Shown piece by piece: positions 51,692 to 60,065 of a stretch of 64,000 bases of DNA. The translations under genes were made by a program, and so were the position numbers. The notes beneath the pieces were generated by a model, which worked only from the letters and a program-made list of their open reading frames with translations, made no database searches and had not been told where the DNA came from. The stretch lies in assembly GCF_011046975.1 (NCBI RefSeq), contig NZ_CP049253.1, positions 124,001-188,000 of the forward strand, read 5' to 3'. The stretch comes from Microbacterium amylolyticum (GTDB lineage: Bacteria > Actinomycetota > Actinomycetes > Actinomycetales > Microbacteriaceae). How positions within the stretch are numbered: position 1 is the stretch's first letter; every line of letters starts with the position of its first letter.

Positions 51692-52339
51692 CTACCCCAA
51701 CACCCCTGCGTGGAGGGCGCGGAGAACCGCCTGTGTGCGGTCGCGGGCCTGCAACTTCATGAGGACCATCGATACGTGGTTCTTGACGGTTCCTTCGGCC
51801 AGATGCAACATCTGAGCAATTTCGCGATTGCTGTAGCCGCCGGCGATGAGGTGCAGAACATCGGTCTCTCGCTCGGTGAGGCGCTCGATCGGCCCTCCGG
51901 AGTCCGCCGGATCGGGTGCCGTGGAGACGGCCTTGATCAGACGTTCCGTCATCGCGGGCTGGAGCAAGGTTCCCCCGCTGGCGACGGTGCGGATCCCCCC
52001 GACGAGCTGCTCGAGGGTGACATCCTTGAGCAGGTAGCCGCGAGCTCCCGCGCGCATGGCGCCGAGAACGAGCTCGGCATCGTCGAAGGTCGTGAGGACG
52101 AGGACAGGCACGGTAATGTCCGCCGCACGCATCGCTTCGAGCGTCGCGATACCGTCCATCCCCGGCATGCGAAGGTCGAGGAGAACCACATCGGGGGAAA
52201 CCTCGGCGATCTTCTCCAGCGCTTCCGCCCCGTCAGAGGCTTCCGCAACAACGTCCACCTCGTCGCTGATCCCGAGGAGACCGCGGATTCCTTGACGGAC
52301 AAGTGTCTGATCGTCGACGATGATCACCCGAACGCTCAT
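51692..52339 (-). CDS. NarL/FixJ-family response regulator
   Basis: A 215-residue two-domain regulator. The receiver domain shows VIIVDDQTLVRQGIRGLL, the phosphoacceptor in DVVLLDLRMPGMDG and the switch Lys in GYLLKDVTLEQL; the C-terminal LuxR-type helix-turn-helix reads RLTERETDVLHLIAGGYSNREIAQ and EGTVKNHVS. ATG 52339 overlaps the kinase stop (ATGA). It probably controls the divergent ABC exporter genes. Confidence 0.93.
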   Translation of the reverse strand: MSVRVIIVDDQTLVRQGIRGLLGISDEVDVVAEASDGAEALEKIAEVSPDVVLLDLRMPGMDGIATLEAMRAADITVPVLVLTTFDDAELVLGAMRAGARGYLLKDVTLEQLVGGIRTVASGGTLLQPAMTERLIKAVSTAPDPADSGGPIERLTERETDVLHLIAGGYSNREIAQMLHLAEGTVKNHVSMVLMKLQARDRTQAVLRALHAGVLG

Positions 52340-53460
52340 ACGGGCACCTCCACCCGAACCTCGAAACCGCCGCGTGTTCCTCGCCCAAAGCTGGCGGTAC
52401 CGCCCAACGACTCCGCGCGCTCGCGCATACCGCGGAGACCGTTTCCGATGTCGAAGCGAGTCGGCCCCCACCCGTCGTCAACGGCGCGTAGAACGATCGA
52501 CCTTCCTTCTTGTGTCAGTGTGAGCGTCAGTGTTGTCGCCGATTCTGCGTGGCGAACAGCGTTGGTGACGATCTCCTGCGTCGCCCGGACGAGCGCCGTT
52601 GTGCTTGCGTCGGATGATGGAACGTCTGGATCAACCGTCAGAATGACTTCCGGCGTTGACACTCCATCGATCGCCGCCCGCAGGGCGTTCTCCAGTGATC
52701 CGCGCTCCTCGCGCAGCTGGGAAACGACGTCGCGAACATCGCGGAGGAGATCCTTCGCGATCGCCCGTGCACCAAGAACGTGCTCGCGCGCCGGTTCCGC
52801 CGTTTGATGCGAAGCGATTTCGAGTTCGAGGGCGAGGGCCGTGAGCTGGTGGCCGACGACATCGTGCAGATCGCGCGAGATCCGTAGCCGTTCCTCCGCG
52901 CGCGTCGACTGTTCGAGGAGGGCGTTCGTGGCTGCCAACTCGATGTGTGCGCTCTGTAACTTTCGTTTTGCCCGCTCTTGTGATCGCCAGGTGAACACCG
53001 TCATCACCGAAACGAGCTGGATCGCCAGGTAAAACACCGAGTTGAGCGCCTGGTTCTCCAGCGAGCTCTCGGATGTCGCCACGAAAATCGTTGCGGTGTT
53101 GAGAGCGATGACGAGCCCCGTGCCCCAGGCGGGCAGAACATAGCAGCTCAGTGCGGCGCCGAACACGAGAATCACGGCGACGAATCCCATGCCGCCATCG
53201 AGCAGCAGGACGGCGGCGAGCGCACACGCCTGCTGGATGGAGAAGGTCGTCAGGGTAAGCGCGCGCGACGGATGCCCAGACAGGATTGTCGTGAAGAAGT
53301 ACCCGGCGAGGAAGCCGCAAAACACCGCGACCCAGACCCACGGTGGGCCGAGCGTCACAGCGCTACCCTGCGCCATCAGCACGATGACGGGGAGAGCAAT
53401 CGCGACGCACAGCAGCATCACGAGGCCCACGACGATCAGACCGGAATGAAGGCGTCTCAC
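52336..53460 (-). CDS. HisKA_3-type sensor histidine kinase
   Basis: A 374-residue membrane kinase. Five or so hydrophobic helices fill residues 1-165, followed by a coiled linker (HIELAATNALLEQSTRAEERL) and the phosphoacceptor RISRDLHDVVGHQLTALALELEIA. The ATPase domain has an N box (TQEIVTNAVRHAES) and G boxes (DDGWGPTRFDIGNGLRGM). Such DesK/LiaS-like sensors respond to membrane or cell-envelope stress. GTG 53460; it is divergent from the exporter. Confidence 0.92.
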   Translation of the reverse strand: MRRLHSGLIVVGLVMLLCVAIALPVIVLMAQGSAVTLGPPWVWVAVFCGFLAGYFFTTILSGHPSRALTLTTFSIQQACALAAVLLLDGGMGFVAVILVFGAALSCYVLPAWGTGLVIALNTATIFVATSESSLENQALNSVFYLAIQLVSVMTVFTWRSQERAKRKLQSAHIELAATNALLEQSTRAEERLRISRDLHDVVGHQLTALALELEIASHQTAEPAREHVLGARAIAKDLLRDVRDVVSQLREERGSLENALRAAIDGVSTPEVILTVDPDVPSSDASTTALVRATQEIVTNAVRHAESATTLTLTLTQEGRSIVLRAVDDGWGPTRFDIGNGLRGMRERAESLGGTASFGRGTRGGFEVRVEVPV

Positions 53461-53599
53461 ACAGCAACGCTATCGAGGAACGCAACAGCCCGCCCCTGCC
53501 AGAAGTCATGGTCGGAGGTCATGACCGGCGGCACGCGCACGCCACGGGGCGCGGAACGGACGATGGGGGAACCAAACACACACGAGAGGAACCCCCATC

Positions 53600-54334
53600 A
53601 TGATCCCCGCCATTGAGGTGCAAGGGCTCACCAGGTCATACCGCGGCCGGCCCGTTCTGCGCGGCGTCGACCTTGCGGTGCGCGAGGGCGAAACCCTCGG
53701 CATCTTGGGCCACAACGGTGCCGGCAAGACAACCCTCGTCGAAACGATCGGCGGCCTCCGCAAACCGACAAGCGGGTCCGTTCGCGTGCTGGGCCTCGAC
53801 CCCATCGCCGATCGCGATCGGGTTCGCGGAGTTCTCGGCATGCAGCTGCAGAACTCGATGCTGCACCACGCGCTGTCGGTCAGGGAGAACCTGCGCCTGC
53901 ACCGCTCCTTCTACCGAAGCGGCGAAGACCCGGACGCTCTGATTGAGCGCCTCGGCCTGACGGCGGTACGCGGAACCCACGCGCAACGGCTCTCGGGCGG
54001 ACAACAGCAGCGATTGTCCGTCGGCGTCGCCCTCATTGGGCGGCCGCGGGTTCTCATCCTGGACGAGCTCACAACCGGCCTTGACCCCGAAGGGCGCAGG
54101 GGAATCTGGCGGCTGATTGAACAGCTGCAGGCCGATGGCGTGACGATTCTGCTCGTCAGCCACTCGATGGACGAGGTGGCTCGGCTCTGCCGGCGCGTGA
54201 TCATGCTCGACGCCGGCCGCATCCTCACAGAGGGAAGCCCGGAAGCTCTGCGCGAGCAGACCGGAGCAGAAGATCTGGAAGAAGCGTTTCTCGCCCTGCG
54301 TCAGGGAACGCGCGACACGGGAGAAACATCATGA
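53600..54334 (+). CDS. ABC transporter ATP-binding protein
   Basis: A 244-residue ABC ATPase of the drug/antibiotic exporter type. Walker A is GHNGAGKTTLVE, the Q loop includes LGMQLQNSML, the signature is LSGGQQQRLSVG, and Walker B with the D loop is RVLILDELTTGLDPEGRRG. The start codon ATG 53600 follows GAGAGGAAC. It is translationally coupled to the permease by a 4-base overlap and lies across the divergent promoter region from the two-component system. Confidence 0.94.
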   Translation: MIPAIEVQGLTRSYRGRPVLRGVDLAVREGETLGILGHNGAGKTTLVETIGGLRKPTSGSVRVLGLDPIADRDRVRGVLGMQLQNSMLHHALSVRENLRLHRSFYRSGEDPDALIERLGLTAVRGTHAQRLSGGQQQRLSVGVALIGRPRVLILDELTTGLDPEGRRGIWRLIEQLQADGVTILLVSHSMDEVARLCRRVIMLDAGRILTEGSPEALREQTGAEDLEEAFLALRQGTRDTGETS

Positions 54335-55119
54335 CCACCACCGGATACGACATTCCCCGTCAGAAACCACCCGGGATCGGAGCCTGGGCGCAGCTGACCC
54401 TGTCTGAGATCAAGAGCGTCATGCGTGATACAGCTGGCCTTGTCGTTCCCATCGGGATGCCGAGCCTGTTTCTCGTCGTGCAGGGCTTCTCCACCAGCGA
54501 GGAGACGCTCCCGTTTGCGGGCGGGCGGTCGGTTCTCGAGGTGTACGTTCTGCCGCTCATGCTGGTGATGGTCGTGGCGCTGATTGGCGTTGTCAACATG
54601 CCCTCTTTCCTCGCGACGTACCGCAAGGAGGGCCTTCTGAAGCGTCTGGCCGCAACACCAGCCAGGCCCGCCATGGTGCTTGTCGCCCAGGTCATGACCT
54701 CGGTTGTCCAAACGCTTCTCGGGGTCGGCATTGCGCTCGGCATCTCCGCGGCGATGTTCGGGCTGATCGGCCCCGAACGTCTCCTCGCCACGATTGGCGT
54801 GTTCCTGCTGATCTGCGCCGCGATGTACGCCGTCGGCATGATGGTCGCGGCATTCGCGCCAACGCCCAACGCCTCCGTTGCCATCGGATTGGTCGCTTTC
54901 TTCCTGTTCGGCGCGCTCGGTGGGCTCTTCGGCGGCGCCGATGCGCTGCCCGACCAGATCCGGATCATCGGCGAGTGGACGCCGTTCGGCGCCGGAGCCA
55001 CCGCCCTCCAGAGCGCATGGATCGGCGAAACAGTGCCCTGGCAGACACTCACAGCGCTCGCCGCAGCGACGGTGATCGGAGCGCTGTGCGCCATCCGCTT
55101 CTTCCGCTGGTCCCGGTGA
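54331..55119 (+). CDS. ABC-2 type transporter permease
   Basis: A 262-residue permease with six predicted membrane helices, including TAGLVVPIGMPSLFLVVQGF, LPLMLVMVVALIGVVNMPSF and ALGISAAMFGLIG, plus a small domain with RKEGLLKRLAATPA, the cytoplasmic loop typical of ABC-2 permeases. It completes an efflux pump with the ATPase. The substrate is unknown; a lantibiotic, lipid or drug is possible by family. ATG 54331 overlaps the ATPase stop. Confidence 0.92.
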   Translation: MTTTGYDIPRQKPPGIGAWAQLTLSEIKSVMRDTAGLVVPIGMPSLFLVVQGFSTSEETLPFAGGRSVLEVYVLPLMLVMVVALIGVVNMPSFLATYRKEGLLKRLAATPARPAMVLVAQVMTSVVQTLLGVGIALGISAAMFGLIGPERLLATIGVFLLICAAMYAVGMMVAAFAPTPNASVAIGLVAFFLFGALGGLFGGADALPDQIRIIGEWTPFGAGATALQSAWIGETVPWQTLTALAAATVIGALCAIRFFRWSR

Positions 55120-55155
55120 CGGATCATCCCAGGGCAAGCGGGTAGCGTGGGGCGC

Positions 55156-56451
55156 ATGTCTGACGCCCAGCTGCCCGAGGTCGTCCGCGTCGCACGGGAC
55201 CTCATCCGGTACGACACGACGAACTATGGCGGCGGCAACGCAAAAGGTGAACGCGAAGCCGCCGCCTACGTTGTCACCTACCTTGAGGCCCTCGGGCTGG
55301 AGACGCAGACGTACGAACCCGTTCCGCGCCGGACGAACGTTGTGGCGCGCGTCGCTGGAGCGAACCCCCACAAACCGGCTCTCGTCCTCCACGGGCATCT
55401 CGACGTGGTTCCCGCCGTTGCGGAAGACTGGTCGGTCGACCCGTTTGCCGGGGTGATCCAGGACGGGATGCTCTGGGGACGCGGCGCCGTTGACATGAAG
55501 AACATGAACGCGATGATTCTCACGGCCGTGGCGGAGCTGCTGCGTGCGGGAGAGAAGCCCGAGCGTGACCTTATCCTGGCGTTTTTCAGTGACGAGGAGA
55601 ACGGCGGAGTCGAGGGATCGGCCCGTGTTGTTGCCGACCGCCCGGAGTGGTTCGACGGAGCAACGGAAGCGATTAGCGAGGTGGGCGGCTACTCCATCCC
55701 GGTGGGGGAGCAGTCGGCCTATCTGTTGCAGGTGGGGGAAAAAGCCCTCATGTGGATCACGCTCACGGCGCGCGGACGCGCGGGGCACGGAAGCCGCGTG
55801 CACCCCGATAACGCCATCACCCGGCTGACTGATGCGGTTACTCGGCTGGGCCGCACAAACTGGCCAGTCGAGCTGACTCGGACAACAACCCAGCTTCTCG
55901 CCGGGATGAGTGAGATCTGCGGCGCCGATCCGTCGGATCCGGACCAGGTTGCTACAGCCGCCGGTCCCGCCGAGGCGTTTCTGGCCTCCTCCTGGCGCAC
56001 CACAACCAACCCCACGGGCCTCGCCGCCGGCTATAAGCACAATGTGATTCCCGATGCGGCCACCGCAACTGTTGACGTGCGGGTGTTGCCGGGGCAGGAA
56101 GATCGCGTGCTGGCCGAGATTCAGCAGATCGTTGGCGACGACATCGAGATCGGGATGTTCCACCGTGACATCGGCCTGGAGATTCCGTTCGAGGGCGAGC
56201 TGGTTGATGCCATGGTGGCAGCGCTCGGCCGTCATGACCCCGGTGTTCCCGTTCTGCCGTATCTGCTCGGCGCCGGTACCGACAACAAGTCGCTCGCCGA
56301 GCTGGGAATCGCCGGATACGGTTTCGCTCCGCTGAAACTTCCCCGTGAACTCGACTTCACCGGCATGTTCCATGGCGTCGATGAGCGTGTCCCGCTGGAT
56401 GCTTTGGTCTTCGGCCAAAAGGTCCTGGCCGACCTCATCCGCTCGTACTGA
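55156..56451 (+). CDS. M20/ArgE-type metallopeptidase
   Basis: A 431-residue zinc peptidase with all metal ligands: ALVLHGHLDVVPA (His, Asp), WGRGAVDMKNMNAM (Asp), FSDEENGGVEGS (catalytic Glu pair), and a C-terminal AGTDNKSLAELGIAGYG with the last His in TGMFHGVDERV. The dimerisation domain lies in the middle. Family members hydrolyse dipeptides or N-acyl amino acids. The start is ATG 55156, with TAGCGT 7 bases ahead; a GTG at 55147 is possible. Confidence 0.92.
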   Translation: MSDAQLPEVVRVARDLIRYDTTNYGGGNAKGEREAAAYVVTYLEALGLETQTYEPVPRRTNVVARVAGANPHKPALVLHGHLDVVPAVAEDWSVDPFAGVIQDGMLWGRGAVDMKNMNAMILTAVAELLRAGEKPERDLILAFFSDEENGGVEGSARVVADRPEWFDGATEAISEVGGYSIPVGEQSAYLLQVGEKALMWITLTARGRAGHGSRVHPDNAITRLTDAVTRLGRTNWPVELTRTTTQLLAGMSEICGADPSDPDQVATAAGPAEAFLASSWRTTTNPTGLAAGYKHNVIPDAATATVDVRVLPGQEDRVLAEIQQIVGDDIEIGMFHRDIGLEIPFEGELVDAMVAALGRHDPGVPVLPYLLGAGTDNKSLAELGIAGYGFAPLKLPRELDFTGMFHGVDERVPLDALVFGQKVLADLIRSY

Positions 56452-56489
56452 GCTTTTCCCTGTCCGTTACGAGAGATTGACAACCGTAT

Positions 56490-57332
56490 ATGCAGATCTT
56501 CGAGGCGATCATCCTCGGCCTGGTTCAAGGGCTGACGGAATTCCTCCCTGTGTCCTCCAGCGCTCACCTGCGCGTCGTTGGCGAATTCCTGCCATCAGCC
56601 GCCGACCCCGGAGCGACGTTTACGGCGATTACCCAGATCGGCACGGAAATCGCTGTTCTCGTCTACTTCGGCCCGAAGATCTGGCGGATCATCAAGAACT
56701 GGGGCCTGGCGGTTGCCGGGAAGATCCCGATGAGCGATCCGGACGCACGGCTCGGCTGGCTGGTGATTCTCGGCTCGATTCCGATCGGTATTCTCGGATT
56801 CACGCTGCAGGAGTACATCCGAGATGCGTTCCGCAACCTGTGGATCGTTGCCGCCGTTCTCATCGGCTTCGGCATCATCCTCGGTATGATTGACCGTTTT
56901 GCGTCTCGTCGGCGCGTGATAGACGATGTCACTTACCCGCACGGTCTGACGATCGGAATCGCGCAGGCGCTCGCTCTGGTACCGGGCGTTTCGCGCTCCG
57001 GCGCGACGATCTCGATGGCGCGCGGCCTGGGCTACGATCGCAAGTCCGCCGCGGAGTTCGCCTTCCTCCTTGCCATCCCCGCTGTCATGGGATCAGGATT
57101 GTTCGAACTACGCCACGGTCTGCAGGAAGGTTCCGTCGGCCCCTATGGGTGGACAGGCGTCATCATCGCGACCGTCGTTGCCGGAGTCGTCGGTTGGCTG
57201 GTCATCGCTTACCTCATGCGCTACCTGGAGCGCGGCAGCTTCATGCCGTTCGTGATCTACCGCGTCGTCATCGGCTCGGTCATCATGGTTCTTCTGGCCA
57301 TTGGCGTCCTGACGCCGTATGGCGGAGCCTGA
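56490..57332 (+). CDS. uppP: Undecaprenyl-diphosphatase UppP/BacA
   Basis: A 280-residue membrane enzyme recycling the C55 lipid carrier for cell-wall synthesis; overproduction gives bacitracin resistance in other bacteria. The two active-site blocks are intact: LVQGLTEFLPVSSSAHLRV at the N-terminus (Glu) and LVPGVSRSGATISMARGLG near residue 165 (Ser, Arg). Eight or so hydrophobic helices are visible. It is followed by a strong hairpin. The nearby envelope-stress-type two-component system may act on the same pathway, but this is only proximity. Confidence 0.95.
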   Translation: MQIFEAIILGLVQGLTEFLPVSSSAHLRVVGEFLPSAADPGATFTAITQIGTEIAVLVYFGPKIWRIIKNWGLAVAGKIPMSDPDARLGWLVILGSIPIGILGFTLQEYIRDAFRNLWIVAAVLIGFGIILGMIDRFASRRRVIDDVTYPHGLTIGIAQALALVPGVSRSGATISMARGLGYDRKSAAEFAFLLAIPAVMGSGLFELRHGLQEGSVGPYGWTGVIIATVVAGVVGWLVIAYLMRYLERGSFMPFVIYRVVIGSVIMVLLAIGVLTPYGGA

Positions 57333-57355
57333 TTCGCGGGAGAGCGATCGGAAGA

Positions 57356-57398
57356 TGACGGCGGGGTCTGGCTGAGAGCGAGCCAGACCCCGCCGTCA
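57356..57398. terminator. 18-bp perfect hairpin between convergent uppP and PAC2 genes
   Basis: TGACGGCGGGGTCTGGCT (57356-57373) and its exact complement (57381-57398) enclose a 7-base loop, so the stem is 18 bp. It ends only 4 bases before the PAC2 stop, and no clear U run follows on either strand. Probably bidirectional. Confidence 0.75.
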
Positions 57399-57401
57399 TC
57401 A

Positions 57402-58250
57402 CTATCGGCCCTTGCCTGGGCCCTTGTCGTCGCGGAGATACCGTTCGAATGCGCGCGCGATGGCATCGCCTTTGGCCTCGGGGGAGTCCCACGTATCACG
57501 CGTCTCCTCGAGCTGACGGATGTAGTCGGTCATCTCGTCGTCTTCGGCTGCAGCGGCATCGACCGTCGCCTCCCATGCAGCGGCATCCGCGGGCAGCGAT
57601 CCGAGGCCGATCTCGTGTCCCGAAATCTCCGAGAGCTTCTCGAGCAGCGCCAGAGTGGCTTTTGGTGACGGCGTCGCCCCCGCAACGTAGTGGGGAATAC
57701 TCGCCCACATCGAAACGGTCGGAATGCCGGCATCCTGCGCAGCCGCCGCGAGCACGCCGAGAATGCCGATCTGGCCCTCGTAGCGACTACGGTCGATATC
57801 GAGGTTCGTACGCAAGAGATCGTCGTCGCTGGAACAATGGACGGCGATCGGCCGCGTGTGCGGGACATCGCTCATCATTGCGCCGATGGTGACGAGGCCC
57901 GTGACATCGTCAGCAAGCATGGCGTCGATGAAATCAGCCGTGAACGCGCGCCACGCGCGTGCAGGTTCGACGCCCTTCAAGGTCCAGAAACCGCGGGGAT
58001 CGCGAGGTCGATGCAATGTCGCTTCCGGCCACTCGAGCAGACGGCGTCCATCGGCGCCGCTACGCACCGTTGGGCGCGTGTACTGAAAGTCAAAGAACAG
58101 CTCGGGGTCGACCGATGCGATTTCTGCGCTCGGGTACTCCTCACGGATTCGCTTCACCGCCGAGGATGCGGCTTCGCCCGCATCATTCCAGCCGTCGAAC
58201 GCGGCGACGGCGATTCTCGGTCCGAGCGCCTGCTGCGTGCTGAAATCCAC
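57402..58250 (-). CDS. PAC2 family protein
   Basis: A 282-residue soluble protein of the PAC2 family, related to a proteasome-assembly chaperone fold and conserved in proteasome-carrying actinobacteria. Family features here are AAFDGWNDAGEAASSAVKRI, LFFDFQYTRPTV, GAMMSDVPHTRP and SMWASIPHYVAGATPSPK. The C-terminal helix (DEMTDYIRQLEETRDTWDS) is typical. It may act in proteasome assembly or protein quality control. GTG 58250 follows AGGGAG. No proteasome genes occur in the window. Confidence 0.9.
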   Translation of the reverse strand: MDFSTQQALGPRIAVAAFDGWNDAGEAASSAVKRIREEYPSAEIASVDPELFFDFQYTRPTVRSGADGRRLLEWPEATLHRPRDPRGFWTLKGVEPARAWRAFTADFIDAMLADDVTGLVTIGAMMSDVPHTRPIAVHCSSDDDLLRTNLDIDRSRYEGQIGILGVLAAAAQDAGIPTVSMWASIPHYVAGATPSPKATLALLEKLSEISGHEIGLGSLPADAAAWEATVDAAAAEDDEMTDYIRQLEETRDTWDSPEAKGDAIARAFERYLRDDKGPGKGR

Positions 58251-58314
58251 CGAGCTCCCTCCCGTTCACGTATCTGACCAGGGTAGACCCATCGGGCTGA
58301 TCTAGGCTTGTGCG

Positions 58315-59028
58315 GTGACTCCAAACGATGCGTCCTGCGACCTGCCCCTCGGTTTCCCCCGGGCGGTTCTCTGGGACATGGACGGGACCATCATCGACAG
58401 CGAGCCGTATTGGATCGCCGCGGAAACGCCGCTTGTTGAACGCTTCGGCGGCACGTGGACGCACGAAGACGCGCTGCAGCTGGTGGGCAACTCCTTGGAG
58501 ACCTCAGGCGCCATTCTGCAGAGCGCGGGTGTGCAGATGGACATCCCGGACATCGTGGAATACCTCACCGACGAGGTTCTTCGGCAGATGGCAGAGAGCG
58601 GTCTTCCCTTCCGGCCCGGCGCCCAGGAGCTCCTCCGCTCGCTTCGCGCCGCGGGAGTGAAAACGGCGATCGTGACCATGTCGCGACGCCGGATGGCGCA
58701 GCGCGTTGCTGATCTGTTCACATTCGACGCATTCGACGCTGTTCTCGGCGGAGACGATGTTGCGCGCCCGAAACCGTTCCCTGATCCCTATCTCGCCGGC
58801 GCCGCAGCGCTGGGCGTCGATATTCGTGACTGTGTTGCGATCGAAGACTCTCCGACGGGTCTGCGTTCGGCAATCGACTCGGGGGCCGTGACGCTCGGCG
58901 TTCCGCACTTCGTAAGCCTTGACGGGGTGGGCGCCGATGCTCTCTGGCCGAGCCTCGCTGACACGAACGCATCAGACATCGCCGCGTTGTTCACGCGCGT
59001 GCGTCAGGCAGAGGACGTCATCCGATGA
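58315..59028 (+). CDS. HAD-family hydrolase
   Basis: A 237-residue phosphatase/phosphoglucomutase-like HAD protein. Motif I is LWDMDGTIIDSEPYW, motif II VTMSRRRMAQ (Ser/Thr in the TMS context), and motifs III/IV GDDVARPKPFPDPYL and AIEDSPTGLRSA. Substrates in this branch are sugar phosphates. TAGGCT ends 6 bases before GTG 58315, so it is probably leaderless. Its end overlaps trmI by 4 bases. Confidence 0.92.
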   Translation: MTPNDASCDLPLGFPRAVLWDMDGTIIDSEPYWIAAETPLVERFGGTWTHEDALQLVGNSLETSGAILQSAGVQMDIPDIVEYLTDEVLRQMAESGLPFRPGAQELLRSLRAAGVKTAIVTMSRRRMAQRVADLFTFDAFDAVLGGDDVARPKPFPDPYLAGAAALGVDIRDCVAIEDSPTGLRSAIDSGAVTLGVPHFVSLDGVGADALWPSLADTNASDIAALFTRVRQAEDVIR

Positions 59029-60056
59029 CCATGATTCCCCGCGGGCCGTTCCGCTACGGCGACCGTGTGCAGCTGACCGGACCCAAGGGCAAACTGCACA
59101 CCATCACGCTCCGTGACGGCGGTGAACTTCACACGCACCAGGGCGTTCTGCTCCATGCCGATATCGTTGGCCAGCCCGACGGTTCGGTTGTGCGCAACAC
59201 GCATGACCACGAGTACCTCGCGCTTCGACCGCTCTTGCGCGACTTCGTGATGTCGATGCCCCGCGGTGCGGCCATCGTGTATCCGAAAGACGCCGGTCAG
59301 ATCGTCACCCAGGCGGATATCTTCCCCGGGGCTGTTGTCGTCGAAGCGGGCGTCGGGTCGGGCGCGCTGTCGATGTCCCTTCTGCGAGCCGTCGGCGAGA
59401 ATGGGTTTCTGCACTCGTTCGAGCGCCGCGAGGAATTCGCCGAGGTTGCCCGCGCCAACGTCGAGACGTTCTTCGGTGGCCTCCCCGAGCAGTGGGAGAT
59501 TCACTTCGGTGATCTTGCCGACGCACTGCCCCGTGACATCACCGATGGCACCGTCGACCGAGTCGTGCTCGACATGCTCGCGCCCTGGGAGGTGTTGCCC
59601 GCCGTCAGCGATGCGCTCGCTCCCGGCGGCGTCGTGCTGTGTTACGTCGCCACGGCGACACAGCTCAGCCGCACATCAGAATTCCTCCGTGACATGGGGA
59701 GCTTCACCGAGCCGGAGGCCTCCGAGACCATGGTGCGTGGATGGAACGTTGACGGCCTGAGCGTCCGCCCGGATCACCGGATGGTCGGGCACACGGGCTT
59801 TCTCATCTCGGCGCGCAAGCTGGCACCCGGCGCCGTGCCGCCCGAGGTCAAGCGTCGTGCGTCGAAACGCAGTTACACCGACCACGATCAGGAAGTGTGG
59901 ACGCCCGGAGCCGTCGGTGATCGTGAGATCACGGATAAGAATCTGAGAAAGCGCATTCGTGAGGCCGAGAAGGCCGCAGGCGGCGCGCGCGAGGCGGCAG
60001 CGGCTCGCCAAGCCGATGCTGAGGGCGCGTCAGCTGCGCAGAGCGACATCCCCTAG
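59025..60056 (+). CDS. trmI: tRNA (adenine(58)-N1)-methyltransferase
   Basis: A 343-residue enzyme that methylates A58 in the T loop of tRNA. The N-terminal OB-like part (PRGPFRYGDRVQLTGPKGKL) is followed by YPKDAGQIVTQADIFPGAVVVEAG with the SAM loop GVGSGALSMSLLRAV and the catalytic DMLAPWEV. The C-terminus is extended and basic (RKRIREAEKAAGGAREAAAARQAD). This actinobacterial form sits next to the FKBP-like lipoprotein and PafBC. ATG 59025 overlaps the HAD gene (ATGA). Confidence 0.94.
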   Translation: MTMIPRGPFRYGDRVQLTGPKGKLHTITLRDGGELHTHQGVLLHADIVGQPDGSVVRNTHDHEYLALRPLLRDFVMSMPRGAAIVYPKDAGQIVTQADIFPGAVVVEAGVGSGALSMSLLRAVGENGFLHSFERREEFAEVARANVETFFGGLPEQWEIHFGDLADALPRDITDGTVDRVVLDMLAPWEVLPAVSDALAPGGVVLCYVATATQLSRTSEFLRDMGSFTEPEASETMVRGWNVDGLSVRPDHRMVGHTGFLISARKLAPGAVPPEVKRRASKRSYTDHDQEVWTPGAVGDREITDKNLRKRIREAEKAAGGAREAAAARQADAEGASAAQSDIP

Positions 60057-60065
60057 ACTGACGCG

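Noticed and set aside
54301..56418. A 705-codon minus-strand frame across the ABC permease and M20 peptidase genes
   Set aside because: Both plus-strand genes have intact catalytic or membrane motifs; the antisense frame has low-complexity Arg/Asp/Gly composition and no motif.
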